DNA from: Welwitschia mirabilis
Lineage: Eukaryota; Gnetophyta; Gnetopsida; Welwitschiales
Assembly: GCA_051453625.1 (NCBI GenBank)
Contig: JBOZIK010000001.1
Coordinates: forward strand, 222,108,700-222,172,699
Direction of reading: 5' to 3'
Length of the DNA: 64,000 bases
Under the pieces are notes generated by a model, which had not been told where the DNA came from, did not search any database, and was given only the letters and a program-made list of their open reading frames with translations. Shown here piece by piece: positions 24,011 through 34,764 of the stretch. The position numbers and the translations under genes are program-made. Numbering within the stretch: position 1 is the first letter of the stretch; the number at the start of each line of letters is the position of its first letter.

Positions 24011-24539
24011 GTTGAAGAAGAAATTAAGCCAACATTATATTTATAGCATAATTCACTTGAAGAAAGATGGTTAATGCTTCATAATCCTACCTCGTTTGAT
24101 GACCCACTTGAAGTACAACTCAACTATGAGGATTTAGGAATGGATTGTTTTAATCAAAAGAGTGGAAAAATAAAACTATAATTTGTGAAGAATCTCAACA
24201 TCTGAAAACAACTGTGATTTCATATTTTGAGGGAGGTTTTCATCCCATTCATTTGGATGATAATTTAAGACAATAGTTAACTTTGATAAGAAAATAATAA
24301 GAACTAAAAATGTGAATTTAAATCTAAAACCTTTATCCAATGGACTAAAATATATCTTTTTATGTAATGATTATAATAAACCATTGATAATAAATAAAAA
24401 TCTTTCCCTTAATAAGAATTAATTTTAATCTCACTTTTGTAGACTAAGGTTAATGCATTTGCGTGGACCCATAAAGGTTTAATAACCATTTTTACTTCCA
24501 TTATTTAATATAAAATATACCCTGAGGATAATGCAAAAA

Positions 24540-25420
24540 TTATTAGATAACTCTAACATAGACTAAATATAGATCTTAAACAAATCATAAAAGATGGAAT
24601 CACTAAATCAATGGATGTTGAATTTTTTTATGCCATATCTGATAGTGAGTAAATTAGTCCTTTAATAATAGTACCTAAGAAAGATGAAAAGTGAAGAATG
24701 TGTATTGATTTTAGAAAGCTAAATTAAGTAACAAAGAAAGACCATTATTCTTTATCTTTTCTTGACCAGATACTTAATAGAATCTAAGGAGATATCTTTT
24801 ATTTCTTTATTGATGGATATAGTGATTATAATCAGGTTTGTATAGCTAGTAAGGATAAAGATAAAATAAATTTCACTTCACCATTTAAACTTTTACCTTT
24901 AGACACATGCCTTTTTAACTTTATAATACTCTTGATACCTTTAATATGTAGTTATGGGTATATTTTTCAATATATTAGAGGATTCAATTAAACTTTTTAT
25001 GGATGACTTCTCAATTTATGATAAAAAATTTGAACAAATCGTAGAAAGATTGAAGAAAGTCCTTGATAGATGCATTAGAGTGGTCTACATTTGATTTGAA
25101 AGAAACATTTCTTTCTAGTTAATAATGGAATTATCCTAGGTTACCGCATTTTTAGTAAATGAATTAGAATGGACCATAAAAGGGTAAGTACCATTAAAAA
25201 CCTAACGTCTCTAATAAATGTAAAACAAGTCTAGTCCTTCCTTGGTTATTATAATTTTAATTATCATTTTATTTAGGATTACGCTAAAATTTATAAACTC
25301 GTTTATTTTTTACTTAAAAAAACTAAATTTGAATGGAATGAATCTTGTCAACTTTCTTTTAAAACAATTAAAGATAAAATCTCTTCATCACCTATTGTAA
25401 TGGGACCCTATTGAAATAAA
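24540..25420 (+). pseudogene. Reverse transcriptase domain of A1
   Basis: Blocks in order: IIVPKKDEK.RMCIDFRKLN (24668-24723), then the LDQILNRI and FYFFIDGYSDYNQV blocks (24760-24840, carrying the first catalytic Asp), FTSPFK (24873) and LFMDDFSIYDKKFEQ (24993-25037). The M-D-D catalytic motif is intact (24999-25007). IKNLTSLINVKQV and SFLGYYNFNYHFI (25193-25275) match the connection region. At least one frameshift lies before the MDD block and several Trp/Gln codons are stops. Confidence 0.85.
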
Positions 25421-26035
25421 GATTTTGAATTAATGTATGATGCTAGTAATATTATAGTGGATGGAGTTCTTGAACAAAGTATGAAAATGATTTTAATGTT
25501 ATATCTTATCATAGCAAAAATTTATCTAAAGCTCAGTTAAATTACACTACTACTGAGAAAGAAATATTCGTAATATATTTTTTTCTTGATACTCTTAGAT
25601 ATTATTTTTTAGGATTTCATATAAATATTCATACTGACTATGTAGTTATTAGATACTTCATAGACGAGAGATTTTAGTACNNNNNNNNNNNNNNNNNNNN
25701 NNNNNNNNNNNNNNNNNNNNNNNNNNNNNNNNNNNNNNNNNNNNNNNNNNNNNNNNNNNNNNNNNNNNNNNNNNNNNNNNTATATTTTTTTCTTGATACT
25801 CTTAGATATTATTTTTTAGGATTTCATATAAATATTCATACTGACTATGTATTTATTAGATACTTCATAGACGAGAGATTTTAGTACTAGATTTATTAGA
25901 TGGATCCTTCTCATGCAAGAATTCAATCTTACCATCATTTATAAAGAAGGAAAACATAATAGTATAGCAAATCATTCTTCATGTCTTTCTTCTTCTCTTG
26001 ATGATGTTATGAGTGATGTTTTTTTTTTAGGGTAA
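25421..26035 (+). pseudogene. RNase H domain of A1, interrupted by a gap
   Basis: FELMYDASNIIVDGVLEQ (25426) is the start of the Ty3/gypsy RNase H with its catalytic Asp. ALRYL-type and end blocks follow, as WILLMQEFNLTI-like (25900) and NHSSCLSSSLDDVMSDV (25970), matching the aDHLSRL end block. The 100-N gap at 25681-25780 is flanked by the same 107 bases on both sides, which is an assembly artefact and not a real repeat. Confidence 0.75.
25681..25780. other. Assembly gap (100 N) with duplicated flanks
   Basis: 25574-25680 and 25781-25887 are the same 107 bases with one difference. The N run very likely has no real content and one flank should be collapsed; copy A2 shows a single copy of this segment. 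Confidence 0.85.
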
Positions 26036-26149
26036 ATAAATATTTTATCATATTTTCTACTCATCCTCCTCCTTAGTATGCTAATATATTTAATTGTCTT
26101 ATCACTATAAAAACATCATAACATTAGACTCATAACGAAACAAAATATT

Positions 26150-27398
26150 TTCTCTATAGAATAGATAATTATGAATGGATAGATCCACATCTTTATTATA
26201 GGTGTAAAGACCAAATCATGAGAAAATATATTTCTGAATGGGAAAAATTAGAAATCTTTTATCTTTAACATGGTAATATCTATGGAAATCATTTTAGTAA
26301 ATAAAAAACAATAATAAAAATTTTTACTTTGGTTTTTATTGGCTTAGTATTTTTCAGGACTCTTTTGATTTTACTAGAATGTGTGATGCTTATCAATGTT
26401 ATGGTAGTCTTATTCATTTTTATGATATATCCCTTAAAATTATTCTTGAATATGAATTTTTTTAATTATTAGGAAATTGATTTTATAGGTCCTATTAGAC
26501 TACCTTCTAATAATAAGAACTACATTTTAATGGTTGTTGACTATGTTACTAAATGGGTTAAATTTATTTGTAATTTTACGAATGATACCCAAACTATTTG
26601 TACTTTGTTAGAAATCATATTTTTCAATATTTTGTTTTTCTTAGAATTATCATTAGTGATTAAAAAATTTATTATATTAATTAACATTTTAACAAATTTC
26701 TTTTATTCATTAAAATAAAACATAGAGTAGCTTATATTTATCATCCACAAACCAATGATCAAGATAAAAATGCAAATAGAGAAATAAAGAAAATGATACA
26801 AAAACTTGTCTCTATTAATAATAAATCTTAGGCTTTTAAGCTGATAATATGCTTTATGCTTCTTGTACTACTTGACATAATTCTCTCAGTTTTTCACCTT
26901 CTGAGCTTATATAAGGAAAAGTTTGTGTTTTACTAGTTAAAGTGTATTATGACTCTTATTATTTTTCCATCAACTTAATTTTGTAAACATTTATGAAAAT
27001 CTTAAAAATATATTAGTATAACTTAATCATTTAGATGAAAAATGTACTTATTCTATAGATCATCAAATCATTACAAAGCCTAATATAAGTTTAAACATGA
27101 TAAAAAGTTACTTCATCAAAAGTTTAAACCTAGTCAACTTATTCTTTTATATAATACTAAAGTGCATTTTTTACATAATAAGTTGACCTCTAAATGATTA
27201 GATTCTTATCTTATAAAGAAAGTATACTCTAATGGCTCTATTGAGTTTTTTGACTTAGACACCAAAGAGATTAAAAAAGTTCAAAGAAAAAGGTTGAAAA
27301 TATATGAAAAACCTTTTGATATAACCTTAAACATAAAAGAAGCAAGTGTTTTAGAGATTTCCCTTGATGAAGAAGAATTTCTTTCTATAATTGTCTGA
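26150..27398 (+). pseudogene. Integrase domain of A1
   Basis: It begins with the zinc-binding N-terminal region (LYYRCKDQIMRKYISEWE at 26192; HGNIYGNHFS at 26270; CVMLINV frame-shifted version of CDaCQ at 26385). The catalytic core has IDFIGPIRLPSNNKNYIL then VVDYVTKWVK (26477-26565), the ISD block (26650), and HPQTNDQDKNANREIKK (26740-26790), where the usual catalytic Glu after GQ reads Lys. The C-terminal part has LLYNTKVHFLHNKL-like and DSYLIKKVYSNGSIEFFDLD (27205-27265), ending with RKRLKIYEKPF and TGA at 27396. Placement after RNase H fits Ty3/gypsy. Confidence 0.85.
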
Positions 27399-29455
27399 AT
27401 TATCTTTAAGACCATTCCTTTGATAGATGTTATTATATTACTTAATCATATTTAACTTTACTTATATCTTTGCTTTATGAAGTTTTCATGACTAGTATTC
27501 ATACCTGGGCATTTTTATAATAATAAGACTAGATTCATCCAATTTTAAAACATTCACATGTCTACAAACTTCACTTTGAAGGAAGATGCCTTAATTCTTA
27601 TTTTCTTTTTAGTAGTATGAGATCTTTAATTATTTGAATGTGTTTTTTTTTTCTTTTTTGCCTTTCATCTCTCTTCTTTACCTTAATATTTTTGAGTATG
27701 TGATCATGTGGGAATTATGTGTATGAAAAAAAATAGAAAAAGAATAATGACTATGATCTATTGTATCTATGCTAAAATACATGGTCAACAAGATGTCTTA
27801 CCATATTAGGATATTTTTTTTCAAAAGGAATCTTTAGTGGTATTGGTAGCTATGGAAACTCCATTAGGGGATTAGTTGGCCATGTTTCATGGGTATTTAC
27901 TTCTCTGACATTGGCTTCACTTCCCTCATCATGGAAAGTAGCAATAAAACTTTGAGGCTACTAGATCAGTGATGTTCTTGATTTCATCAGAGGCATTACT
28001 TATTTCTTAGACTTTTAATATTTCCACATGATTATCTCACTTTTTAGGATTTGAGTGTTTTTTGAAGTGTGGATAGGTGAGTTCATTTCTAAGCAACTTT
28101 TGATCTTATCATTCATTGTTTTAACCACTTAATTTATGGTGTCATCATAATCACTGCGTTCTTGAGTGGAACTTTATGTAGTTAATATGTTTTGTTATGC
28201 ATATTTACTTAGGTAACTTTATGATATCTTCTAAGGGGTCTACTAGATTAGATTTTAAGGTAGATAAGCTATCTTTTTTATGCTCTTTATGTCCATTTTT
28301 ATTATTTCTTTATTTAGTACTTTAGCTTATTCTTTTAAAGTCATTTCCATACTTGTTCATCATCATTTATAAGATATTACAATTTAGTAGTTTCCTTGTT
28401 ATTATTTTCATTTTTACTTGTATTGTTTTATCAATCAGAGTTAACTTTCTTTTAGTATTTTAACTAGCTAATCTTCTCTTATTTTTAGATGATTTTCTTT
28501 ATGATTTTTATGATATACCTTTGAGTCTTTTGGAGTTATACTTATTTTCATGATTATTTTTTAGTTTGGACATTCGTTTTAGTGTTTTTGTTAGGCTTCC
28601 TCCTACTTAGTGCATTTTCATCATCCTATCTTTAATTCTTTTAAGCATTCCTTAATTCATATCCTCATTCATCATGATTCCTTAGTGTTTCCCATTTTTT
28701 CTAGTTTCCTCATAAAAATTGATACCTTCACATTGATATCTAAGCCTAACTTGTTAGTTGATATTTTTATTTTTGTGAACTTTTTAAAAGTTCCATCATC
28801 GTATAGGTCATCTAGAAAACATGAAAAAATAGCCACTATTCTTTTGAGAGTCATCTTAGGACCACAATCTAGATAATACGACCAGATGATAGTGTAATAA
28901 AACCATAGACACATTTTTTTTCTCTCATTTTTCTTCATTACTTTATTATTTTTATCTATTCCTTTAAGAGAAAATAGTCACTCTAATTCTTACTAATGTT
29001 TAGAAACTTTTCCCCATTAGATTAGTNNNNNNNNNNCCTTATTATTTTTAATTTTTTCTTCATTTTGATACTTTTAATACGTAGTTTTCATATGTCTTAT
29101 TTAGGTTTTTATTATCTTTAATTTGGTACTTATGCATTTGGTTTTACCAAATATTTTACAAGATATCTCAAATTATGTATTTTACAAGGCAGAATTAGGT
29201 TTTTTTACTTTAAAGCTCATTTCCTCAAAAACCATAAGTTAAAACATAGTGGTCCTTTAGGGAAAATTTGTCAGTACAATAAGCTCTACTATTCTACTAA
29301 ATTTAACTTTTTGATTTGAGCACCTTTATTTCGAACATTATGTAGGGCTTACTAGTTTTACACATTTTAACTTTTTCTTAAGTTTGCATTTTTCTTCCCA
29401 AATTTAGACAGTACAAGACATATTGATACTGTTAAAAATGTGGGAAAGGGGGAAG
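27399..29455 (+). other. A1 region downstream of pol, non-coding
   Basis: No conserved protein seen. Segments are shared with elements B (34440-36200) and C (reverse, 52620-54860): for example the stretch around 27780-27960, where a tract about TATGGAAACTCCATTAGGGG is common to all. The frames at 28610-28938 are AT-driven and overlap on both strands. A 10-N gap lies at 29027-29036. A purine run (GGGAAAGGGGGAAG, 29442-29455) may be a polypurine tract, but it is not followed by this family's LTR. Confidence 0.6.
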
Positions 29456-29639
29456 TGTAAGACATATTTTTATGATTTTTATACATTAAAAACTAAGTAT
29501 GGGATCATTTTGAGCTTCAATGTGACATATTTTAGCAACTTCTACTTGATCTTACATGATGTATTTTGCATTTATAACTGATTAGGCCATGCAAATATTG
29601 AGTGAGATAGGCCAAAACAAAGGATACAGTAGTATAATA

Positions 29640-30233
29640 GGAGGTGGACTCATTGACATCACTCAAGATTGAGTGGGTAAAACTAGCCTATCCTCCACCT
29701 TGCTAGGCTCGATCTCTCTCTATTCAAATGGTTTCTATTCAAGTAGAGAGATATTTCAAGGAATTCATAAGTTATTTAGAACTAGAGGTGGATTAGAAAG
29801 TAATGGATCTATAGCCCTAATAGATTATAAATGCAAAAGGTATATATTATGTCTTAAAGCAAGAGAGTTTTATGACATCATACATATAGAGAGTTGTTTT
29901 GATGGACTCATTGATATGATCATAGCTACCATTTATGGCAATAAGATATCAACTCTTATAAGCCACATTACTATCATTACTAATATAGGTGGCATTATAA
30001 GTATACATATCCACTTAGCTAGGAGTACAAAGAATCACTATACTTATGATGAAGCATTAGACATATCATCTGATCTGACTACTGATAGGTGAAGAGTTTT
30101 GATGGCATTGTTATTACTTGCCTATCTGATTTTTCAATAAGGGTTAATTCATAACATCAATCCTTCATTTCATAACAATCATGCTATGATCACTCACCTC
30201 AAGATGTTAGCAGTATTTAGACAGATGGAGTAG
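29640..30233 (+). pseudogene. Extra ORF resembling putative plant transposon protein family
   Basis: A 139-codon stop-free frame (29673-30092) continues with single stops to GLIHNINPSFHN and HLKMLAVFRQME just before 30233. Features: RGGLESNGSIALIDY, then REFYDIIHIE, then DGLIDMIIATIYGNKIS, then ARSTKNHYTYDEALDISSD. The pattern REFY...(v/i)..(r/y)Gk.i and a later L..dr..vL..ll....H resembles the plant transposon protein family found in Athila/Tat-type elements, whose role is unknown. Copy 2 (50791-51356) keeps the same protein frame with many substitutions. Likeness is judged from memory of the family, so only moderate. Confidence 0.45.
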
Positions 30234-30370
30234 TGTTGTAGTGTGAATTTGTACAATATTTAAGTCGTTAGGCAAAACTTGTAAATCATAATACTTACAA
30301 AAAATCACATATGAGTATAGATGGGAGTCAAATTGAATGTCATGATTCATTGAAGGTACTAGGTTTGAAG
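30234..30370 (-). repeat. Reversed LTR fragment (element C type)
   Basis: In reverse complement this is the 3' end of the B/C/A family LTR: CTCCCATCTATACTCATATG matches CTCCTATCTATACTAGCATG of element B, and it ends in ACACTACAACA. The same sequence begins the complete reversed LTR of element C at 51357, so this is what remains of that LTR in the first copy of the duplicated block. Element B starts directly after it. Confidence 0.75.
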
Positions 30371-31697
30371 TGTTGCAATGCCAATTTGTAATAATTTGAT
30401 GGTGTATTTGGAGTAGTTTTGTGGGACATTTATACAGGTTTAGATGTAATTCTACTGATTATGAAGAGATAATAGAATCATCTTAGAAACATGTAATTCT
30501 TGGAATAATTAGAGGTATTTCAGGCATGTTTTAATACTTAGAATATTGAAGGAAGACTAAAGGCAAAAAATACCAATTTTCTCTACTTAAGGAGCTTGGG
30601 AAATGTGTCATTCTGACTATTGTCCCCACTATTGTCCTCATGGTAGTTAGGTCGATAACTCATTATGATAGCTATAAATGAGTAGAACATGAGTAATACA
30701 TGGAGAACATACAAATATGGGGTATTGGTGGTGTCATTCCCTTGGTCATTCCCACAACATATAGGATGATGACCTTAATTACATGGACAAAGGCTGCAAG
30801 GATGACACAACACATGGAGCAGATATTGAAAGGGCATCAACCCCTCAGTCATTTGGACGACATGCAGGAAAATGACATGGTTAACATGTGTGAAAAACCA
30901 ACGGGGCTAATGGCATCACATGTGTACACAACATAATGAAGTAAGGTGGCTTCATCCTCTTGGTCATCCCCATGACAATCAAGATGATAACTATTTTTAC
31001 ATGTTCATAATAAATAGCATTATAAATGAGGTCAAGCGACCCATGTAGCCTGCTAGGGTTTTCCTCACTAACATCTAGGGTTATGGTTCTAAATCTTTCA
31101 TTATAAAACTACAAATACCCTTTCTTCCTTTACTTTTAAACCATCTTTTGTACTTGATATTCTTATGATGGAAGTTTGAAGGTAAAAGCTCAATCCAGTA
31201 GATGCAGAAGGGGTTTCCTTAGTGTTAGGCTATATTTCTTCTATTGAAGTGCTGTTATTCTATTCTAAGTGGATGTAACATTGTTTTTATTAATACAAAT
31301 ACTCTTTTTATTCCAATTCTATGAATGTCCCTTATGATTTAAGTTAGTCATAGTTAAGTGACAGTTCAATGATTTATTTAAATCATGAGGGCAACCTTTA
31401 TTAAGGTTGACCTTAGTTAGTAGTAGGTCTACATTGCATTTCAACTTCCATTCACTTGAATTTCATATTCATTCATCTTTCATTGTATTTATTTTATTAT
31501 TTAATTTTAGTCAATAAAATATAAGGAACTAAAAACTACCTTTGGAAATCAATTCTTTAACTCTAAGCCTAGTGCCTTTGTTAGTATTATGACATTCGGG
31601 TGAACTCCTCTCTATACTAGCATGTATTTTTTTACAAGTTATTTGATTATAGGTTTATCTAAAGGACTTCAGGATTACATAAATTCACTTAGTAACA
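30371..31697 (+). repeat. 5' LTR of element B
   Basis: It starts TGTTGCAATGCCAATTTG and ends TTCACTTAGTAACA. It aligns with 36914-38392. It contains a cluster of GGATGAC/GTCATCC motifs (30640-30990) and a TATA-like region (TTATAAAACTACAAATACC, 31101). The short frame at 30700-30936 is a chance product of this motif-rich stretch. Confidence 0.85.
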
Positions 31698-31720
31698 TTT
31701 GGTACCATTGCCAGGGAAGG
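31698..31720 (+). other. Primer-binding site of element B
   Basis: TTTGGTACCATTGCCAGGGA directly follows the LTR. It differs from the tRNA-Asp-type site TGGCGCCGTTGCCGGGGA only by changes of the C-to-T or G-to-A kind. Best-preserved primer site in the window. Confidence 0.8.
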
Positions 31721-32499
31721 TTGCAAGAAGCTAAAAGAATTATTATTAACTAGATGAGTATCTTGAATCTTTTTCTTCAAGTTATTTATTTAAATTAAGG
31801 TTATATCTATAGTGTGTTTTAAGGTAGACTCGTTACTGAAAAATTTTATTTTCCATAATTTTTTAGGGAACCTTTCGTTATCTGTGTCATCTAGATGACA
31901 TAGGATATAATAGTTTTGAAATTTTGAATTTATTTTCTGATTTTGCAATTTTTCTTCTACTCATAATTTAGTAATAAAGGTATTGTCATCTTATCCGTCA
32001 TCCATACAATAGTCTAGACGATAGTCCAGCTTTAGTAAACTTTCTTTTCTATAGTTTTTAGAGTTTAGTTTTCTTATAATTGTCATCCACTTATCATCCC
32101 CATGACTAGGTGGATGATGATTCTTGCATTTGATTTCAGTTTTTGTTTACTATCTGTGCATGCAAGGATATAAAGAATTCTAGTGAAAAGATGAAACATT
32201 AGCCAAAAAGGAACTAGATTAATAGAAATATCAAAAAAAGAATTATTTGACCTAAAAAGAAAAATCCAGGAACATACAACATAGGTATGCAAATTCTAGG
32301 ATTTATTTTTTATTTTAGAATCAGATTTTATTTTTGTAGTTAATTTGCAACAAATGATTTCATGTCTTTTAAGTGTTAAGAAATAACAATTTTAATTAAT
32401 AAATCATCTAAGAAAGAGAAACTTAATCTTCATTGTATACTCATCTTCATTACCATCTTAATTTAGAATTCTCCTATTCTATTATTTTCATTTGCATCA
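31721..32499 (+). other. Element B leader (5' UTR)
   Basis: No reading frame. It carries further copies of the palindromic motif (GTCATCTAGATGAC at 31887; GTCTAGACGATAGTC at 32012; GTCATCCACTTATCATCC at 32083). The minus-strand frame 32083-32292 is not supported. Confidence 0.6.
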
Positions 32500-33838
32500 A
32501 TGAATACTAATAGAAGAACCATTGTGAAACTTATTTCTAAAAGAAGAAGAAACTTGGAAAAAGATGATGACATTGGTAAGAAAACACTTCAAGAAATCTT
32601 TACTAAAAAAGGAAGACCATCATAAAATAACATTGAGAATAGGAAGTGGACCCCTTATTCTTTTCAACTTACTTATTCTTTTTCCTCTTCTTTTCAAGCC
32701 TCATATAGATATAATGATGAAGATTCTCCATATTTTATAGATTCCATATCATATAGACAAACTTTTTACAATCATCTTTATTAATTCCAATCATCTTCCA
32801 TGCATTACTACCAAGAAAAATCATCTTCCATCAACTACTATGAGGAAGAAAAAGATCCACTAAGAGAAATGATTGGTGAAATGATAAAGAACCAAGAAAA
32901 CACCAAGAAGAACTTGAAAAAAATTAGTTGAAAGCTTGTAACAATCACTTTTACATATTCAAGGATTTTTTACAGTACAACATCCTTACAACTATCCTAC
33001 TTCATCCTAACTTGAGGAAAATGGATAAAACTTAGAAACTACTGATGATAATGATTCTTTCTTTTAACTTGAAGATGGAATTATAAATCAATCTTGAAAA
33101 TCCTACTCACTAGAAGATACGTAAAAAGTAAAATATTATACCACAACTCAATATTTTAACAATTAGAATAAAGATGACCATTCATTAGATGATGATACTA
33201 AGATATTAGATTATGTCCCTCCCATTTATTTATTATTAGATAATCGAGATGAGGAATCTAATCATGAGAAAACTAAAAACCTTTCAATCAATGATGAATA
33301 TGATACTCTTATTTCTCTTAATAACATTTTTGATGAATCTAATCATTTAGAGAATGAAAGTAATCTTCAATAAGAGAAGGAAGATATAGTCACAACCAAT
33401 GATGATGAAAGTACAATCCAATAAACTCATGACATGGATACTAGTGAAGAAATTAAAATCAATGAAGGGTCCATAGAGATTCATTTAAACTTCATAGAAA
33501 ATAGACTTATTCATTCTACCTGTATTTCTACATTCTCCCCATTTATTCCTTAATGTACAATTTCAAATTACATCCTTCCCTTTACTCCCACTTCCACTTC
33601 TACTTCCACCTTTACATTACCTAATAATGATAACCTTTTTCCATCTTTTTCAATTACACCTTCATATAATTCTCAAGGCCATGGTCCTTTCCTTAACTCT
33701 TATAACATCCATCACTCTGAAGAGTCTATTTCTCTTATCTCTTAATCTCTTTATTTCAAACATTCATGTGATCCTCAAAGTAATATTCATTCTTTTTCTA
33801 CTTGGTCCACTGTACCTTCTACTTTTAATGGTTATTCT
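32500..33838 (+). pseudogene. Unrecognised acidic ORF in gag position of element B
   Basis: ATG 32500 opens MNTNRRTIVKLISKRRRN. One frame can be followed for about 445 codons up to the gap at 33839, with one frameshift in the A-run near 32925 and about a dozen stops. Most stops are TAA or TAG where Gln would fit. The N-terminus is basic, then aromatic/Ser-rich, then DPLREMIGEMIKNQENTKK (possible coiled coil), then long Asp/Glu/Asn-rich parts (e.g. DDHSLDDDTKILDYVPP) and a Thr/Ser/Pro-rich end. No gag core, zinc knuckle or protease motif is visible, so I do not name a function. The codon pattern argues that it was once translated. Confidence 0.55.
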
Positions 33839-34066
33839 NNNNNNNNNNNNNNNNNNNNNNNNNNNNNNNNNNNNNNNNNNNNNNNNNNNNNNNNNNNNNN
33901 NNNNNNNNNNNNNNNNNNNNNNNNNNNNNNNNNNNNNNNNNNNNNNNNNNNNNNNNNNNNNNNNNNNNNNNNNNNNNNNNNNNNNNNNNNNNNNNNNNNN
34001 NNNNNNNNNNNNNNNNNNNNNNNNNNNNNNNNNNNNNNNNNNNNNNNNNNNNNNNNNNNNNNNNNN
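33839..34066. other. Assembly gap (228 N)
   Basis: Gap at the end of the acidic ORF of element B; whether any pol sequence is hidden here cannot be known, but 228 bases could not hold it. Confidence 0.9.
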
Positions 34067-34360
34067 AAAATTTGTTACTTCTTTATTTCTTATTTTAATT
34101 TTGAAAATTGTGCTATCAAAGTTCTATCATTTTATTTTCTTTATGCCTCATTAATTTTACTTTGAAATGATTGCATACCCTTTATATTCTATTGACCCTT
34201 ATTTTTCCAAAACATATAGAACTTCTCAATGATTAGGTTCTTATCTTTTAGAAAAAGTACATTTTAAATGACTTTATTAAAACTTCCAACTTGACCACTT
34301 GGGAAATTCAGAAGTTAAGGGGTAAAAGGTTAAGAATCATTAAAATATCTATCGATTAAT
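34067..34360 (+). pseudogene. Integrase C-terminal remnant of element B
   Basis: GSYLLEKVHFK and the RGKRLRIIK-like end (34225-34340) correspond to DSYLIKKVYSNG and RKRLKIYEK at the end of A1 integrase. Everything upstream in pol is absent, so the deletion removed protease, RT, RNase H and the integrase core. Confidence 0.6.
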
Positions 34361-34719
34361 CTTGAACATGATAGAAGTGCCTGTGTTGGAATTTTTCCCC
34401 TACCATTATCTAAATTCTTAGCTGGTTCCTTTGGTAAATGTCATAATATCATTTGAACATATTTAACTTGACTATGTTTTACTTTATGAAGTTTCCATGA
34501 TTAGTAAATAATTTACTTAAGAATTCTAAATGATAATATAGGCTTCATAGAATCTTCATACATTCATATGTTTATGAACTTTATTTTGAAGGAAGATGTC
34601 TTGGTTCTTTTATTTTCTTTCAATGGTATAAGTAATTAGTTGTTTAGCATGATCTTTCTTATTATTTAATTCTCACTTCACTTTTATCCTTATGAGTATT
34701 TGGTCATATAAAATTTATG

Positions 34720-34721
<2 letters not shown>

Positions 34722-34764
<43 letters not shown>
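34722..34764. repeat. (TA)n microsatellite next to a gap
   Basis: About 21 TA units run directly into a 10-N gap, so the true length is unknown. Confidence 0.95.

Larger units (their letters stand above)
19841..30233 (+). mobile_element. Ty3/gypsy element A1 (Athila/Tat type), 3' LTR missing
   Basis: Order: 5' LTR, primer-binding site, gag, protease, RT, RNase H, integrase, about 2 kb of non-coding DNA, and an extra ORF. This order, with integrase last in pol and a long 3' region, is that of Ty3/gypsy; the sequence of the RT, RNase H and integrase blocks is closest to plant Athila/Tat elements. It is inserted in the L1 RT. No 3' LTR in its own direction is found: at 30234 the sequence changes into a reversed LTR of the same family. 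A second copy (A2) lies at 40605-51356. Confidence 0.85.

Noticed and set aside
28610-28938. Overlapping 88-codon frames on both strands
   Set aside because: They mirror each other in the post-pol region of A1; the A2 copy breaks both frames and no protein likeness is seen.
30234-30370. Start of a 3' LTR of A1 in plus direction
   Set aside because: The first 25 bases fit both directions because of inverted LTR ends, but the following 100 bases match the LTR only in reverse.
30700-30936. 78-codon frame in the 5' LTR of B, with a related 61-codon frame in the 3' LTR
   Set aside because: It lies in the U3 part of an LTR rich in short palindromic motifs; the two LTR frames differ in frame-breaking indels and end.
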